The notes: a model not told the origin generated them from the letters alone. DNA of 15,276 nt from Alphaproteobacteria bacterium (GCA_903970575.1 CAJCJC010000098.1:1-15276); one strand, 5' to 3'. Positions 1-7,172 are shown, counted from the first letter of the stretch. Translations and numbers: made by a program.

Positions 1-114
1 ATGGACAATGACGCCGCCGCCGCGAAGGCCGCCGCCGCAGCCGCCGCCGTAAGCGCGGAGGAGGCGGCGAGCGCGGCGCGCAAGGCGCAAAACGTGCTGC
101 CGGGCTCCTCCTAA
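1..114 (+). CDS. Ala-rich C-terminal end of a gene (or a tiny ORF)
   Basis: A frame open from the first base ends in TAA at 112-114 and would encode 37 residues. About half are alanine, interspersed with Glu, Lys and Arg, and the sequence ends in a short Leu-Pro-Gly-Ser-Ser tail. The composition suggests a low-complexity helical or disordered tail. The window happens to begin with ATG, so this could be a whole tiny ORF, but the 3' end of a longer gene cut by the window edge is more likely. The stop codon shares two bases with the stop of the regulator on the opposite strand, a convergent end-to-end arrangement that slightly favours a real gene. No family can be recognised. The GCC-rich sequence could also be open by chance. 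Confidence 0.35.
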   Translation: MDNDAAAAKAAAAAAAVSAEEAASAARKAQNVLPGSS

Positions 115-374
115 CCTGCCGCGGCCGGCCTTCGCCTCATCCCCACTTCTCCCGCCAGCGACGCGCCGTCGCCAAGGTGAAATTCGATTCCGGCGGCCTC
201 GAGGGCGCGGATGATGCGCGACATCGCGTCCGCGTTCATGCTGGGGATCAGGCTCCGCGCGGCCTCCGCCCGTTCCACGGTCGGCCGGCTTACTCCGGCG
301 GCGGCGGCCAGATCGGCCTGCGAGCGCATGCCGGCCAGTCGGCGCGCGGCGGCGATCTGATCGCCTGTCAGCAC
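111..374 (-). CDS. Small XRE-family helix-turn-helix transcriptional regulator
   Basis: An 87-residue DNA-binding protein consisting of little more than one Cro/C1-type helix-turn-helix. The pattern is visible near the N-terminus: a 'LTGDQIAAARRLAGMRSQADLA' like helix pair followed by AAAGVSRPTVERAE, the usual recognition-helix signature. It continues with the 'IIRALEAAGIEF' motif typical of short alphaproteobacterial regulators of this type. I start it at the GTG at 374 because AGAGG lies seven bases upstream and the protein then begins just before the conserved LTGDQI. A longer reading from ATG at 440 adds 22 residues unlike the family. The gene is divergent from the SPFH gene, and an AT-rich imperfect palindrome sits directly upstream of its ribosome-binding site, so autoregulation, and perhaps control of the SPFH unit, is plausible. 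It has no adjacent toxin-like partner, so an antitoxin role is not supported. The target is unknown. Confidence 0.82.
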   Translation of the reverse strand: MLTGDQIAAARRLAGMRSQADLAAAAGVSRPTVERAEAARSLIPSMNADAMSRIIRALEAAGIEFHLGDGASLAGEVGMRRRPAAAG

Positions 375-385
375 TGTGTTGCCTC

Positions 386-405
386 TATATATGCCAGAAT
401 ATACA
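386..405. promoter_or_regulatory. AT-rich imperfect palindrome, candidate operator of the XRE regulator
   Basis: The arms TATATAT (386-392) and ATATACA (399-405) are inverted repeats matching at six of seven positions across a 6-base GC-richer centre. The site lies in the 106-bp divergent region, overlapping the start of the regulator's AGAGG ribosome-binding site, and in an AT-rich patch that is unusual for this window. It could be the operator, the -10 region, or both. No convincing -35/-10 pair can be assigned for either direction, although a TTGACA stands at 416-421 on the plus strand. The regulatory role is inferred from position and symmetry only. Confidence 0.35.
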
Positions 406-480
406 TCATTTTTGATTGACAGATTATCTTTTGCGTGCAAACCTGTCCAGGCCTTTCATTTCTATCTCCAGGAGCCATCC

Positions 481-1323
481 ATGGCCATTACGCGTCAGGT
501 TATCACCACGCTCGATCGCAATGGCATCAGCTTCATGACGCCGGAGGTTATCGCCTTCAAAGTGCCGGACGAGAATATCGTCACCGGTTCCCTGCTGACC
601 GTGGAGACCAATGAATTCGCGGTCCTGAAATCGCGCGGCGCGGTTCTGGCGGTTTACGAGACAGGGCAATATCCGATCCAGACACCCGATATACCCATCC
701 TGGGCAGTTTCGTTCAGGGCTTCTTTGGTGGCGCGTCGCCTTGGCTCTATGAGCCGATCTATGTCGCCCGCGCCAAGCTGCTCGCCAAGACGACCGGCAT
801 CGCCACCTCGCGGGAAATGGCCGAACTCGTCTATCAGGTGGATTTCTACATTCATGTCGATTCCAAGGAAGACGCGCTGGCCTTGGTGACGCACATGCCA
901 TTCGCGGGACAAACGATCCTGGTCTCCGAACTCGTGCAATACGCAGGCCCGGTGATCGAGCAGGCGGTCAATCAAGTGATCCAGGTAACGCCGCTCGAGT
1001 CGGTGAATGAGCGCATCCACGAGATTTCCGATCTCGTGAAGGAGCATCTTTCTTCCTTCCTCAAGATTTACGGCCTGCATTTGAACGACCTCAAGGTGCT
1101 CGTGCATCCCAAGGACGAGCGGATGCGCGAGATCGTCAGCCTGAAGGCGCTCGGCCTATCCGCGCTCGACGCGGTGCGCATGTACGCCGCGCTGAAGATG
1201 ACGGAGCAAGGATTGGTTTCGGCCCCCAATATCGCGATCGGCGCGCCATTCACCATCGGCGGCGGCGCGCTCACGAGCCTTTCAACCTTGCCGCTGGACG
1301 GGCTGACCGACAGACCGGCCTAA
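481..1323 (+). CDS. SPFH-domain protein, YdjI/'virion core protein' type
   Basis: A 280-residue protein resembling the SPFH (stomatin/prohibitin/flotillin/HflK) fold in the soluble YdjI-like branch. Residues about 30-75 form the early beta-rich part (ENIVTGSLLTVETNEFAVL, then GAVLAVYETGQYPIQTP). Residues 88-127 carry the strand pair 'PIYVARAKLLAKT' and 'AELVYQVDFYIHV'. Residues about 145-215 hold the helical section that ends in 'LKIYGLHLNDLKVLV', equivalent to the end of the SPFH domain where YdjI-type proteins have a similar 'GMTVTGFNI' turn. The C-terminus is Gly/Ala/Ser-rich. No transmembrane helix or signal peptide is visible, unlike classical prohibitins. The ATG at 481 is chosen because AGGAG sits six bases upstream; the in-frame ATG at 376 has no such site and would add an implausible extension. 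SPFH proteins generally form membrane-associated scaffolds. Its partner here is the unknown gene that follows closely. The exact function is unknown. Confidence 0.75.
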   Translation: MAITRQVITTLDRNGISFMTPEVIAFKVPDENIVTGSLLTVETNEFAVLKSRGAVLAVYETGQYPIQTPDIPILGSFVQGFFGGASPWLYEPIYVARAKLLAKTTGIATSREMAELVYQVDFYIHVDSKEDALALVTHMPFAGQTILVSELVQYAGPVIEQAVNQVIQVTPLESVNERIHEISDLVKEHLSSFLKIYGLHLNDLKVLVHPKDERMREIVSLKALGLSALDAVRMYAALKMTEQGLVSAPNIAIGAPFTIGGGALTSLSTLPLDGLTDRPA

Positions 1324-1331
1324 AATGCGCG

Positions 1332-1895
1332 GTGCGTGACGATATGGACGCTCTTTCAAGCGCCGGCCCGATTAGGCGGGCCGCCACCTTTCTGTTCATT
1401 GGGTGGGGTTACAATTTCTACAAAATCGAGAACCAGCTTCGCGCCGACGATCTTCTGATCCGCGCCAAGGTCAGCGGGATTCTGGCGCAGGCGCGGGCGT
1501 TTCTGCGAGGCCTCGAATCGGAGTATCGCCGCGTTAACCTGCCGGCGCCGATGCGCGGCGATGCCTTTCCCGACCGCGGCAAATTCGAGCAGGCGCGCGC
1601 CTTGGAACGCTGCGGCGGCATGATTGAGGCCGTCGCCACCGCGATCCGCGCCGCGCCCACCCCAGCCAATGACTGGATCTGGCTTCGCCATCGCGACGAG
1701 CGGGGGATTTTGAGCCTATTGGAGGGGATCGACGTTCGTCTTGTCGACGAGGCGGTTGCGCTTCACGACCGCATCGTGGAACTCGATCTGGCGGCCGTGT
1801 CCGACGCCGGGTTCAAGGCGGCGATGGCCGAGTGGTTGAGTCCGCTGCGTCTCATCGTGGCGGAAAGGGCGGAGCGGCTGACGCTGATGGTGTAA
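1332..1895 (+). CDS. Uncharacterised protein paired with the SPFH gene
   Basis: A 187-residue protein (183 if started at the ATG at 1344) that I do not recognise. It begins eight bases after the SPFH stop, so the two genes are surely co-transcribed. Near the N-terminus a basic/amphipathic segment leads into a short aromatic-hydrophobic stretch (TFLFIGWGYNFYKIENQ, residues about 19-35), which is too short for a confident membrane span but could contact a membrane. The rest looks alpha-helical and charged (many Arg, Glu and Asp, with Leu/Ile spacing), with a conserved-looking NDWIWLRHRDERG segment around residue 115. No catalytic motif stands out. The start is uncertain: neither GTG 1332 nor ATG 1344 has a strong ribosome-binding site, so translational coupling to the upstream gene is likely. 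Codon usage matches the neighbours. The gene ends in TAATG, shared with the next reading frame. Confidence 0.65.
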   Translation: MRDDMDALSSAGPIRRAATFLFIGWGYNFYKIENQLRADDLLIRAKVSGILAQARAFLRGLESEYRRVNLPAPMRGDAFPDRGKFEQARALERCGGMIEAVATAIRAAPTPANDWIWLRHRDERGILSLLEGIDVRLVDEAVALHDRIVELDLAAVSDAGFKAAMAEWLSPLRLIVAERAERLTLMV

Positions 1896-2203
1896 TGCGA
1901 TTTTCTGGTGGCAAGACAATCCTTGCGCCGGCCGAGGATAGCCGCGACGGCGGCTTTGTCGCCGCGTGTAAAAAAGACGGGTTCCAGGAAGCGACCTATA
2001 AGATCGAGTCGCATTTCAACGGCGCCACCGCCGGCAACATCTTGGCTGGCGGTATTATCGGCATGGGAGTAGATGCGGCCACAGGTGCGAATTATAACTT
2101 CCCGGCGGAAGTAAAGATTCCGATGACGGCTATTCAAAACCCCGGCGTCGCTACCGATTCGAAACCGTCGGAAACGACTGTCCTCGTGGCGCCCGGGTCT
2201 TAA
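1895..2203 (+). CDS. N-terminally truncated PEGA-like envelope lipoprotein (C-terminal part)
   Basis: The frame encodes 102 residues from the ATG overlapping the upstream stop (TAATG at 1893-1897). Residues about 20-75 match the C-terminal part of a common proteobacterial lipoprotein group with a PEGA-like fold. That part has a Cys-Lys-Lys-Asp-Gly-Phe turn (25-30), a strand, then the glycine-rich hairpin GNILAGGIIGMGVDAATGA (48-66) and an 'NYNFPAEVKI' strand. Full-length members start with a signal peptide, a lipobox cysteine and a first beta-sandwich half. None of that is here, and upstream sequence in this frame runs inside the preceding gene, which looks genuinely coding in its own frame. 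The frame is either a remnant left by a deletion or a cytoplasmic domain captured by translational coupling. It is intact to TAA, followed closely by a strong terminator. I am fairly sure of the family resemblance but unsure that it makes a functional product. Confidence 0.55.
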   Translation: MRFSGGKTILAPAEDSRDGGFVAACKKDGFQEATYKIESHFNGATAGNILAGGIIGMGVDAATGANYNFPAEVKIPMTAIQNPGVATDSKPSETTVLVAPGS

Positions 2204-2223
2204 TATTGAGTTTATAGATTTAT

Positions 2224-2257
2224 GCTGCGGCGACTTGAGCGCGCCGCAGCTTTTTTT
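2224..2257 (+). terminator. Rho-independent terminator of the SPFH unit
   Basis: A perfect 9-bp GC-rich stem, GCTGCGGCG (2224-2232) with CGCCGCAGC (2242-2250), closes a 9-base loop and is followed by seven T residues (2251-2257). It lies 20 bases after the truncated lipoprotein stop and fits the end of the plus-strand unit that starts at the SPFH gene. The opposite strand has no T-run after the hairpin, so it would not serve the minus-strand efflux operon by the intrinsic mechanism. Nothing else is visible in the 77 bases up to the efflux operon. Confidence 0.9.
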
Positions 2258-2334
2258 ATATCCAGCGAATTCGATTGCTCCCAAAATGAGTGCGTGCTGT
2301 TACCCGTTTCATGCGGATCATCGGATCACACGCC

Positions 2335-3774
2335 TCAGGCCCGATCTCCGGCCCAGGCGAGGCCAAGGCTTTTCTGCAACGCGACGTAATCCCTGGACAA
2401 ATCCGCCTCCGCGCTGTTGAGCTGATCGTCCGCCATCAGTCGTTGCCGATCCGCGTCGAGGGTTTCGAGCGAGCTTGCCGCGCCTTCCCGGTAACGCTGC
2501 GCGGCAAGCGTGGCGGCGCGCGCCGCCGATTCAAGCGCTCGCTTGCGCGCGGCGACGGTTTCGATCTGCCTTGCGTAACGCGTGAGCGCGGATTCCGCAT
2601 CCTGCAGCGCCGCTAGAACCACCCCTCGGTACCGCGCCAGCGCCTCGTCACGCGTCGCATCGGCCCGATCGATCCGCGCATGCACCCGGTTGAAATCCAA
2701 CACCGCCCAAGAGATCGACGGCCCCACCGAATAGATGAACGCGTTCGAGGTCGGGAACTTGCCGAGCGTATTCGCCTCGATCCCAATATCGCCGGTCAGC
2801 GTCACCTTCGGGAACAAATCGGCGGTCTCGGCGCCGATAAAGGCCGTCTCCGCCGCCAGGCGCTGCTCCGCCGCGCGAATATCCGGGCGTCGCCTGAGCA
2901 GCCCCGCCGGATCGCCAACCGTAACCTTGGCGGGCGGCATCGGCATCGCTTCAGGCTCGATCAGTTCAGAGTCCAACGCGCCCGGTTCCTGCCCGGTCAG
3001 GATGGCGAGCCGGTCTAGCTGCACCGTGATCGCCGCGCGTACGGACGGAAGCTCGCCAAGAGTCGCCTCCTGCTGCGCCCGGATGCGTTCGAGATCGAGC
3101 GAGGATGCCGTTCCCTCCGTGATCCGTGTCTGGATCAACGCGACCTGCGCGCCGTCCAGGTCGCTCGAGCGGGATAGCAGTTTCAGCCGCGCCTGCTGGC
3201 TGCGCAACTCCAGATAGGCCTCGGCCGTCTCCGCGGCGACCGACAGGCGCACATCGGCGATATCGGCCAGGGCCGCCTTCGCGTCACCCGAAGCCGCCTC
3301 CGTCGCGCGGCGCTTGCCGCCGAAAAGGTCGATCTCCCAGCTCGCGTCGAAATTGGCCTGGTACAGATTGAAATCCTTGAGTGTCAGGCCGGGGAATGAG
3401 GGAATGCCGAACTCGGCGAACGAGGGCAGGGACCGGGCATAGCCGGCGCCGATCGTTGCTTGCGGGCCTTCATTCGCCTCATATCCGCGCAATACCGCCC
3501 GCGATTCGCCCAGCCGCGCGATGGCCCCCGCGATATCGGCATTCGCGCTCATCGCGGCGTCAATCAGGCGATCCAGTTTCGGATCGCCAAACGCCCGCCA
3601 CCATTCCGATTGCGGCTCGGCCAACGGCGTGGCGCTCTCGGCCTGTACGAAACTGGCCCGGTGACTGGCGGAGGGAGCGATATCGGGCGGTCCGGCGTAA
3701 TCCGGCCCGACCGTGCAGGCGCTGAGAGTCATCAGAGCGACCGAGGCCGCGAATTTCGTTGAGGACAACATCAT
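2335..3774 (-). CDS. NodT/OprM-type outer-membrane efflux lipoprotein
   Basis: Outer-membrane channel of a tripartite efflux system, 479 residues, near the usual 460-490 of the NodT branch of the RND-associated factors. The N-terminus is a lipoprotein signal with lipobox LSAC, the lipidated cysteine being residue 20, followed by the family's TVGPDYAGP. Two outer-membrane-efflux repeats follow: the first begins around 'WWRAFGDPKLDRLIDAA' and the second around 'RRRPDIRAAEQRLAAETAFIGAETADLFPKVTL', a highly typical motif. The long helical hairpins form the periplasmic tunnel. The start could be ATG 3774 or the next ATG at 3771; GAGG at 3783-3780 serves either, overlapping the stop of the pump gene upstream. 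It is the last gene of the efflux operon, seven bases after the pump, so it very likely works with that pump and the adaptor. The substrate cannot be read from the sequence. Confidence 0.93.
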   Translation of the reverse strand: MMLSSTKFAASVALMTLSACTVGPDYAGPPDIAPSASHRASFVQAESATPLAEPQSEWWRAFGDPKLDRLIDAAMSANADIAGAIARLGESRAVLRGYEANEGPQATIGAGYARSLPSFAEFGIPSFPGLTLKDFNLYQANFDASWEIDLFGGKRRATEAASGDAKAALADIADVRLSVAAETAEAYLELRSQQARLKLLSRSSDLDGAQVALIQTRITEGTASSLDLERIRAQQEATLGELPSVRAAITVQLDRLAILTGQEPGALDSELIEPEAMPMPPAKVTVGDPAGLLRRRPDIRAAEQRLAAETAFIGAETADLFPKVTLTGDIGIEANTLGKFPTSNAFIYSVGPSISWAVLDFNRVHARIDRADATRDEALARYRGVVLAALQDAESALTRYARQIETVAARKRALESAARAATLAAQRYREGAASSLETLDADRQRLMADDQLNSAEADLSRDYVALQKSLGLAWAGDRA

Positions 3775-3781
3775 CACAGCC

Positions 3782-5347
3782 TCAATGCGCCATCGCGGTG
3801 CCGGCGCCGGTTGGGCGTTTCAGAAAAAACACGAGGGGAATGGCGAAGATCAGCGCGAAGCCCATGATCCAAAAACCATCGACATAGCTCATCACCAGCG
3901 CCTGACGCTGGACCTCGCCCGCGATGGTCCGCAGCGCGCGCATTGTCGCCACATGAGGGTCGGCGCCGCCGTTCATCATGCCGCCGGCGATTCGGGCGAT
4001 GCGCTCCTGCCCGGCGATGCCGTTCGCGGTGGTCGCCTGCCCAAGCTGTTCGACATGGAAGGCGGATCGTCGGTCGATCAGAATGCCTGTCAGGGCGAGG
4101 CCGAGCGAGCCGCCCAGATTGCGCGCCATGCTGAATAATGCTGTGCCGTCGGGGATGTCTTGTTCGTTAAGGCCGGTGGTCGCCGCCTGGCTGAGCGGCA
4201 ACCCGACTAACGATTGACCCGCTCCATTGATCAGAAGCGCCAATGTGAAATCATGTCCGACGCTCATGACCGTAAGATCGAGGTTGCTCAGGCACCCGAT
4301 GCCGAAAAGCAGCAAGCCGGTTCCGACAATCAACCTGATGTCGACGCGCGCCATTAGGACCATCAGCAGCGGCATCATGATGAACGTGGCCAGGCCAGTG
4401 AACATCGCCACTTGGCCAGTCTGCTCGGCGTTATATCCGGCGATCGTGCCCAAAAAGACCGGAACGACATAGAGCAGCGTGAACGCCCCAGCCCCCGCCA
4501 GCAGCATGATCCCGAAGACCGCGGCAAAGCTCACCTTCAGCAGCAGTTTGAGCTTGACCACGGGATGCGGCGATGTGAACTGCGCGATCATCACCAGAAT
4601 GAATCCGATCGCGCAGAAGAGGCTAAGCCAGGTTATCAGCGGGGAATCGAACCAGTTTTCGCGCTGGCCTTCCTCCAGGATGATCGTCAACCCGCCGAGG
4701 AACAGGGCAAGGCCGGGAATGCCCAGCCAGTCCGCCTTTTCGAGTTCAAGCCAGTTCGGGCGGGCCTTTTCGATGCCCACCAGCAGCAAAATCACCAGCA
4801 CCACGGCGATAGGCAGGTTCATGAAGAACAGCCAGTGCCAGTTCAGATTCTCCGTCAGCCACCCGCCCACTACCGGGCCGATAACCGGCGCGAACACAGC
4901 CACCGAGGCGTAGATCGCGAGGCCGAGCGGTCGTTGCTTGTCCGTGAGGCGCGTTGCGATGATGGTGAGGGATGACGGGATCATCGCGCCCCCGGCCAGT
5001 CCTTGCCCCACGCGGCCGACGATCATCTGCGGTAAGCTGTTGGCGAGGCCGCACAACGTGGAAAAGATCGTAAACAGGATCGCCGCGGTTAGAAGGAAAT
5101 TGCGCAACCCAAGCATCCGCGTCAGCCACGCGGTCAACGGAATGATCACGATCTCGGCCACCAGATAGCCGGTGCCGATCCAGGTGCCTTCCGTACCGGT
5201 CGCCCCGATCTCGCCTTGGATTTGGGGCAGCGACGCATTGGTGACCGACACGTCCAGCAGCGCCATGAACGTGCCAAAAATGGCGCCGGCCACCGCGAAC
5301 CACGCGCGGGAACTCGGGGGCGGCCCCGCCGTTTCCGAGGCTGTCAC
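3782..5347 (-). CDS. emrB: DHA2-family (EmrB/QacA) 14-helix drug:proton antiporter
   Basis: Inner-membrane major-facilitator pump of 521 residues, as expected for the 14-helix DHA2 group. The first helix carries LDVSVTNASLPQIQ with the typical aspartate at residue 32. 'ARTRML/LR' like loop sequence follows helix 2 (around 74-84). The family motif GRVGQGLAGGAMIP is at 111-124. The antiporter motif C, with GPVVGG followed by WLTENLNWHWLFFMNLP, is at about 157-179. The C-terminal half is a string of hydrophobic helices and ends with a basic FFLKRP segment. The start is GTG at 5347, with AGGGG about six bases upstream, and the gene overlaps the end of the adaptor (GTGA), so the two are translationally coupled. 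It exports drugs or other toxic compounds with the HlyD-type adaptor and the NodT channel. Family is certain; the symbol reflects likeness to E. coli EmrB, not proven identity. Confidence 0.94.
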   Translation of the reverse strand: MTASETAGPPPSSRAWFAVAGAIFGTFMALLDVSVTNASLPQIQGEIGATGTEGTWIGTGYLVAEIVIIPLTAWLTRMLGLRNFLLTAAILFTIFSTLCGLANSLPQMIVGRVGQGLAGGAMIPSSLTIIATRLTDKQRPLGLAIYASVAVFAPVIGPVVGGWLTENLNWHWLFFMNLPIAVVLVILLLVGIEKARPNWLELEKADWLGIPGLALFLGGLTIILEEGQRENWFDSPLITWLSLFCAIGFILVMIAQFTSPHPVVKLKLLLKVSFAAVFGIMLLAGAGAFTLLYVVPVFLGTIAGYNAEQTGQVAMFTGLATFIMMPLLMVLMARVDIRLIVGTGLLLFGIGCLSNLDLTVMSVGHDFTLALLINGAGQSLVGLPLSQAATTGLNEQDIPDGTALFSMARNLGGSLGLALTGILIDRRSAFHVEQLGQATTANGIAGQERIARIAGGMMNGGADPHVATMRALRTIAGEVQRQALVMSYVDGFWIMGFALIFAIPLVFFLKRPTGAGTAMAH

Positions 5348-6447
5348 TGCGAAGCCCCTGTTTTTGTGTTGACCTCGACCTCGGCTGACAGTCCTGGGCG
5401 CAGCAATTCGCGTGTCGCGGAGTCGGCGTTAAGCCGGATGCGCACCGGCACGCGCTGGACGATCTTGGTGAAATTGCCGGTAGCGTTTTCTGGCGGAAGG
5501 AGCGCGAATTCCGTCCCGGTGCCCGGCGCCAGGCTATCGACGGTTCCGCTTATTTTCGCGTCCGGCAGCGCGTCGATCGTCACCGCGACAGGCTGTCCCG
5601 GCCTCATGCGCCCGACCTGGGTCTCCTTGAAATTGGCGACGAGATAGATATCCGCCATGGGGACGATGGTCATCATCCTTGTCCCTGGCTGAACGAATTG
5701 CCCAATTCGGATGGTTCTGTCGCCGACCCGGCCGGCGATGGGCGATTCAACCGTCACCCCGTCCAAATCGCTGCGCGTGCCCTTGACCCTCGCTTGCGCG
5801 GCCTGGAGCGCGGCCTCGCCCTGGCCGATCTGGGCCTTAAGCGAATCCAGTTGTCGTGACGCCGTGTCGACGGCGGCGCGCGCGGCCGTCGCCTGTCCCG
5901 CCGTCTGGTCGCGCACCGATTCGGCCTGATCGCGGCGCTGGGTCGTGTCGGCGCCCGTCTTGGCGAGCCGTTGAAATCGCGCCGCGTCCTCGGCGGCGAA
6001 TCGCGCCGCGGCCTCGGCGACTGAAACCTGCGCCACGGCTTCCGCCCGCGCTGCCTCCTGCCGGGCCGCGTCCGCCTGGAACCGCACGAGGTCGGCGCGT
6101 CGCTGGGCGATCTCCGCCTCCGCCATATCCTGAGCGGCCTGATACGGTGCGCTGTCGATACGCGCGAGCGGCGCCCCGGCCGCGACCAATTCGTTGTCCC
6201 GAACCAGCACCTCCTTCACGTAACCACTGATCTTGGGGGAGATGACCACTGAATCGGCCTGGAGATAGGCGTTATTGGTCGTTTCGACGAACCTTCCGGT
6301 GGTCCACCAGTTAATGAGCCAGAAAGCGACGCCCACCAGGGCGACGACCGCGACGCCGAGGATCAGAAACCGGCGGCGACTCGGCTTGCGGGGGGATGCG
6401 TTCGTTGAACCTTCGGTCAGGGTTGCGTTCTGTTGACCGTCTGGCAT
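5344..6447 (-). CDS. emrA: HlyD/EmrA-type membrane-fusion adaptor
   Basis: Periplasmic adaptor of a tripartite efflux pump, 367 residues from ATG 6447. A short cytoplasmic tail rich in Arg/Lys (SRRR near 23-26) precedes one transmembrane helix (about 27-46). Next comes the family signature TTNNAYLQADSVVISPKISG (about 56-75), the first half of the lipoyl barrel (GYVKEVLVRDNELVAAG), and a long Ala/Gln/Arg-rich coiled coil from about 100 to 215. The second half follows (TVESPIAGRVGDRTIRIGQFV, then 'IVPMADIYLVANFKETQV'), with a C-terminal beta-barrel. An in-frame ATG at 6552 exists but runs through the divergent control region, so the start with an AAGG eight bases upstream is preferred. First gene of the operon; it overlaps the pump gene by four bases. 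Expression is presumably repressed by the divergent TetR protein. Confidence 0.93.
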   Translation of the reverse strand: MPDGQQNATLTEGSTNASPRKPSRRRFLILGVAVVALVGVAFWLINWWTTGRFVETTNNAYLQADSVVISPKISGYVKEVLVRDNELVAAGAPLARIDSAPYQAAQDMAEAEIAQRRADLVRFQADAARQEAARAEAVAQVSVAEAAARFAAEDAARFQRLAKTGADTTQRRDQAESVRDQTAGQATAARAAVDTASRQLDSLKAQIGQGEAALQAAQARVKGTRSDLDGVTVESPIAGRVGDRTIRIGQFVQPGTRMMTIVPMADIYLVANFKETQVGRMRPGQPVAVTIDALPDAKISGTVDSLAPGTGTEFALLPPENATGNFTKIVQRVPVRIRLNADSATRELLRPGLSAEVEVNTKTGASQ

Positions 6448-6479
6448 GGAAACACCTTCGATAGGCGGCGGGAAATAGA

Positions 6480-6516
6480 ACAGGCCTGTACCGTTTCGGA
6501 TAAACCTGATAAACGG
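6480..6516. promoter_or_regulatory. Inverted and direct repeats between TetR gene and efflux operon (candidate operator)
   Basis: The 92-bp divergent region holds three nested symmetries. ACAGGCCTGT at 6480-6489 is a perfect 10-bp palindrome. CCGTTT (6491-6496) and AAACGG (6511-6516) are inverted repeats 14 bases apart. Between and overlapping them, GATAAAC is repeated directly at 6499-6505 and 6508-6514. TetR-family repressors commonly bind palindromes in such shared intergenic regions, and these overlap the proposed operon promoter. Which element is bound is not decided by the sequence. Confidence 0.45.
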
Positions 6517-6527
6517 CGGTTTGGCAA
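6499..6527 (-). promoter_or_regulatory. Possible promoter of the efflux operon
   Basis: Reading the minus strand, TTGCCA (6527-6522) is a good -35 match and is followed, exactly 17 bases later, by TTTATC (6504-6499), a weak -10. The spacing and the good -35 make it plausible, and it would start transcription some 45 bases before the adaptor's start codon. The -10 lies inside one GATAAAC repeat, so a bound repressor would block it. The weak -10 keeps this tentative. Confidence 0.3.
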
Positions 6528-6539
6528 GGGGGAATTGCT

Positions 6540-7172
6540 GTGGAAAGAGCAAACATTCGCGCTGGGAGGCCGCTTAAGGGGCAGGCGGAGGCCCTTGGCG
6601 ATCACGTGATCGGGGTGGCCGACGCGCTCTTCATCGAGAAGGGATACGGCGCCACATCGATGGCGACGGTCGCGCTTCGCGCCCGTGTCGGCAAGCAGAC
6701 GCTCTATCGCAGGTTTCCGGATAAGGCGGCCCTATTCCGTGAGGTGATCCGTCGTCGGATCGACTCGCTAGTCGCTGGACCGGATGATGGCGTGATCGAT
6801 GGCGATCCGCTCGCGGAGCTTAAATCGCTCGGGGGCGCCGCGCTGAACGCTGTTCTCGATGCCGAATTTATTCGGCTATTCCGGATCGTCATCGCCGAGG
6901 CCGAACCGTTTCCGGAACTCGCCTGCGCCGCCGCGGATAATTTCGGGTCGAGCTTCATAGACCGTTGCCGCAACGCCATCGAACGGGCGCAAGCAATGAC
7001 GCGGTGCAAAGCGGGAGACCCGGAAAAGCTGGCGAAATGCTTTATCTGGAGTCTGGTCGGCGATCCGTTCCATAAGGCGCTTTCCGGTCAGTCCGTGCTG
7101 ACGCGCCAAGCCGAACGGGACGATCAGCTGGAGCTTGTATGGGCTGTCTTCGTGGCGGGGATAACGGTTTGA
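6540..7172 (+). CDS. TetR/AcrR-family repressor of the efflux operon
   Basis: A 210-residue one-component regulator. The N-terminal TetR DNA-binding domain spans about residues 15-62: 'VADALFIEKGYGATSMATVA' then ARVGKQTLYRRFPDKAALF, the helix-turn-helix with the nearly invariant Lys-xx-Leu-Tyr-x-x-Phe pattern. The remaining helical part would bind the inducing ligand; it contains several cysteines and aromatic residues but no diagnostic motif. Start is GTG 6540 with AAGGGGGA about seven bases upstream. The gene is divergent from emrA/emrB/nodT with a short shared control region, the usual arrangement of a local repressor that is released when it binds an exported compound. The length is typical. 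That it regulates the efflux operon is inferred from the arrangement. Confidence 0.9.
   Translation: MERANIRAGRPLKGQAEALGDHVIGVADALFIEKGYGATSMATVALRARVGKQTLYRRFPDKAALFREVIRRRIDSLVAGPDDGVIDGDPLAELKSLGGAALNAVLDAEFIRLFRIVIAEAEPFPELACAAADNFGSSFIDRCRNAIERAQAMTRCKAGDPEKLAKCFIWSLVGDPFHKALSGQSVLTRQAERDDQLELVWAVFVAGITV

Noticed and set aside
1..60. GCC-rich run as a tandem repeat
   Set aside because: The triplets are interrupted irregularly and are explained by alanine codons in the open frame rather than by a repeat array.
111..374. XRE protein as antitoxin of a toxin-antitoxin pair
   Set aside because: No toxin-like gene lies beside it on the same strand. The downstream neighbour is a convergent Ala-rich tail and the upstream one is the SPFH gene.
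424..1107. 227-codon minus-strand frame opposite the SPFH gene
   Set aside because: It is antisense to a gene with a good ribosome-binding site and SPFH pattern; its translation is rich in His/Arg/Gly as in shadow frames.
1763..2284. 173-codon minus-strand frame across the lipoprotein-like fragment and terminator
   Set aside because: It runs through the strong plus-strand terminator and the glycine-rich lipoprotein signature on the other strand, and its translation is not recognisable.
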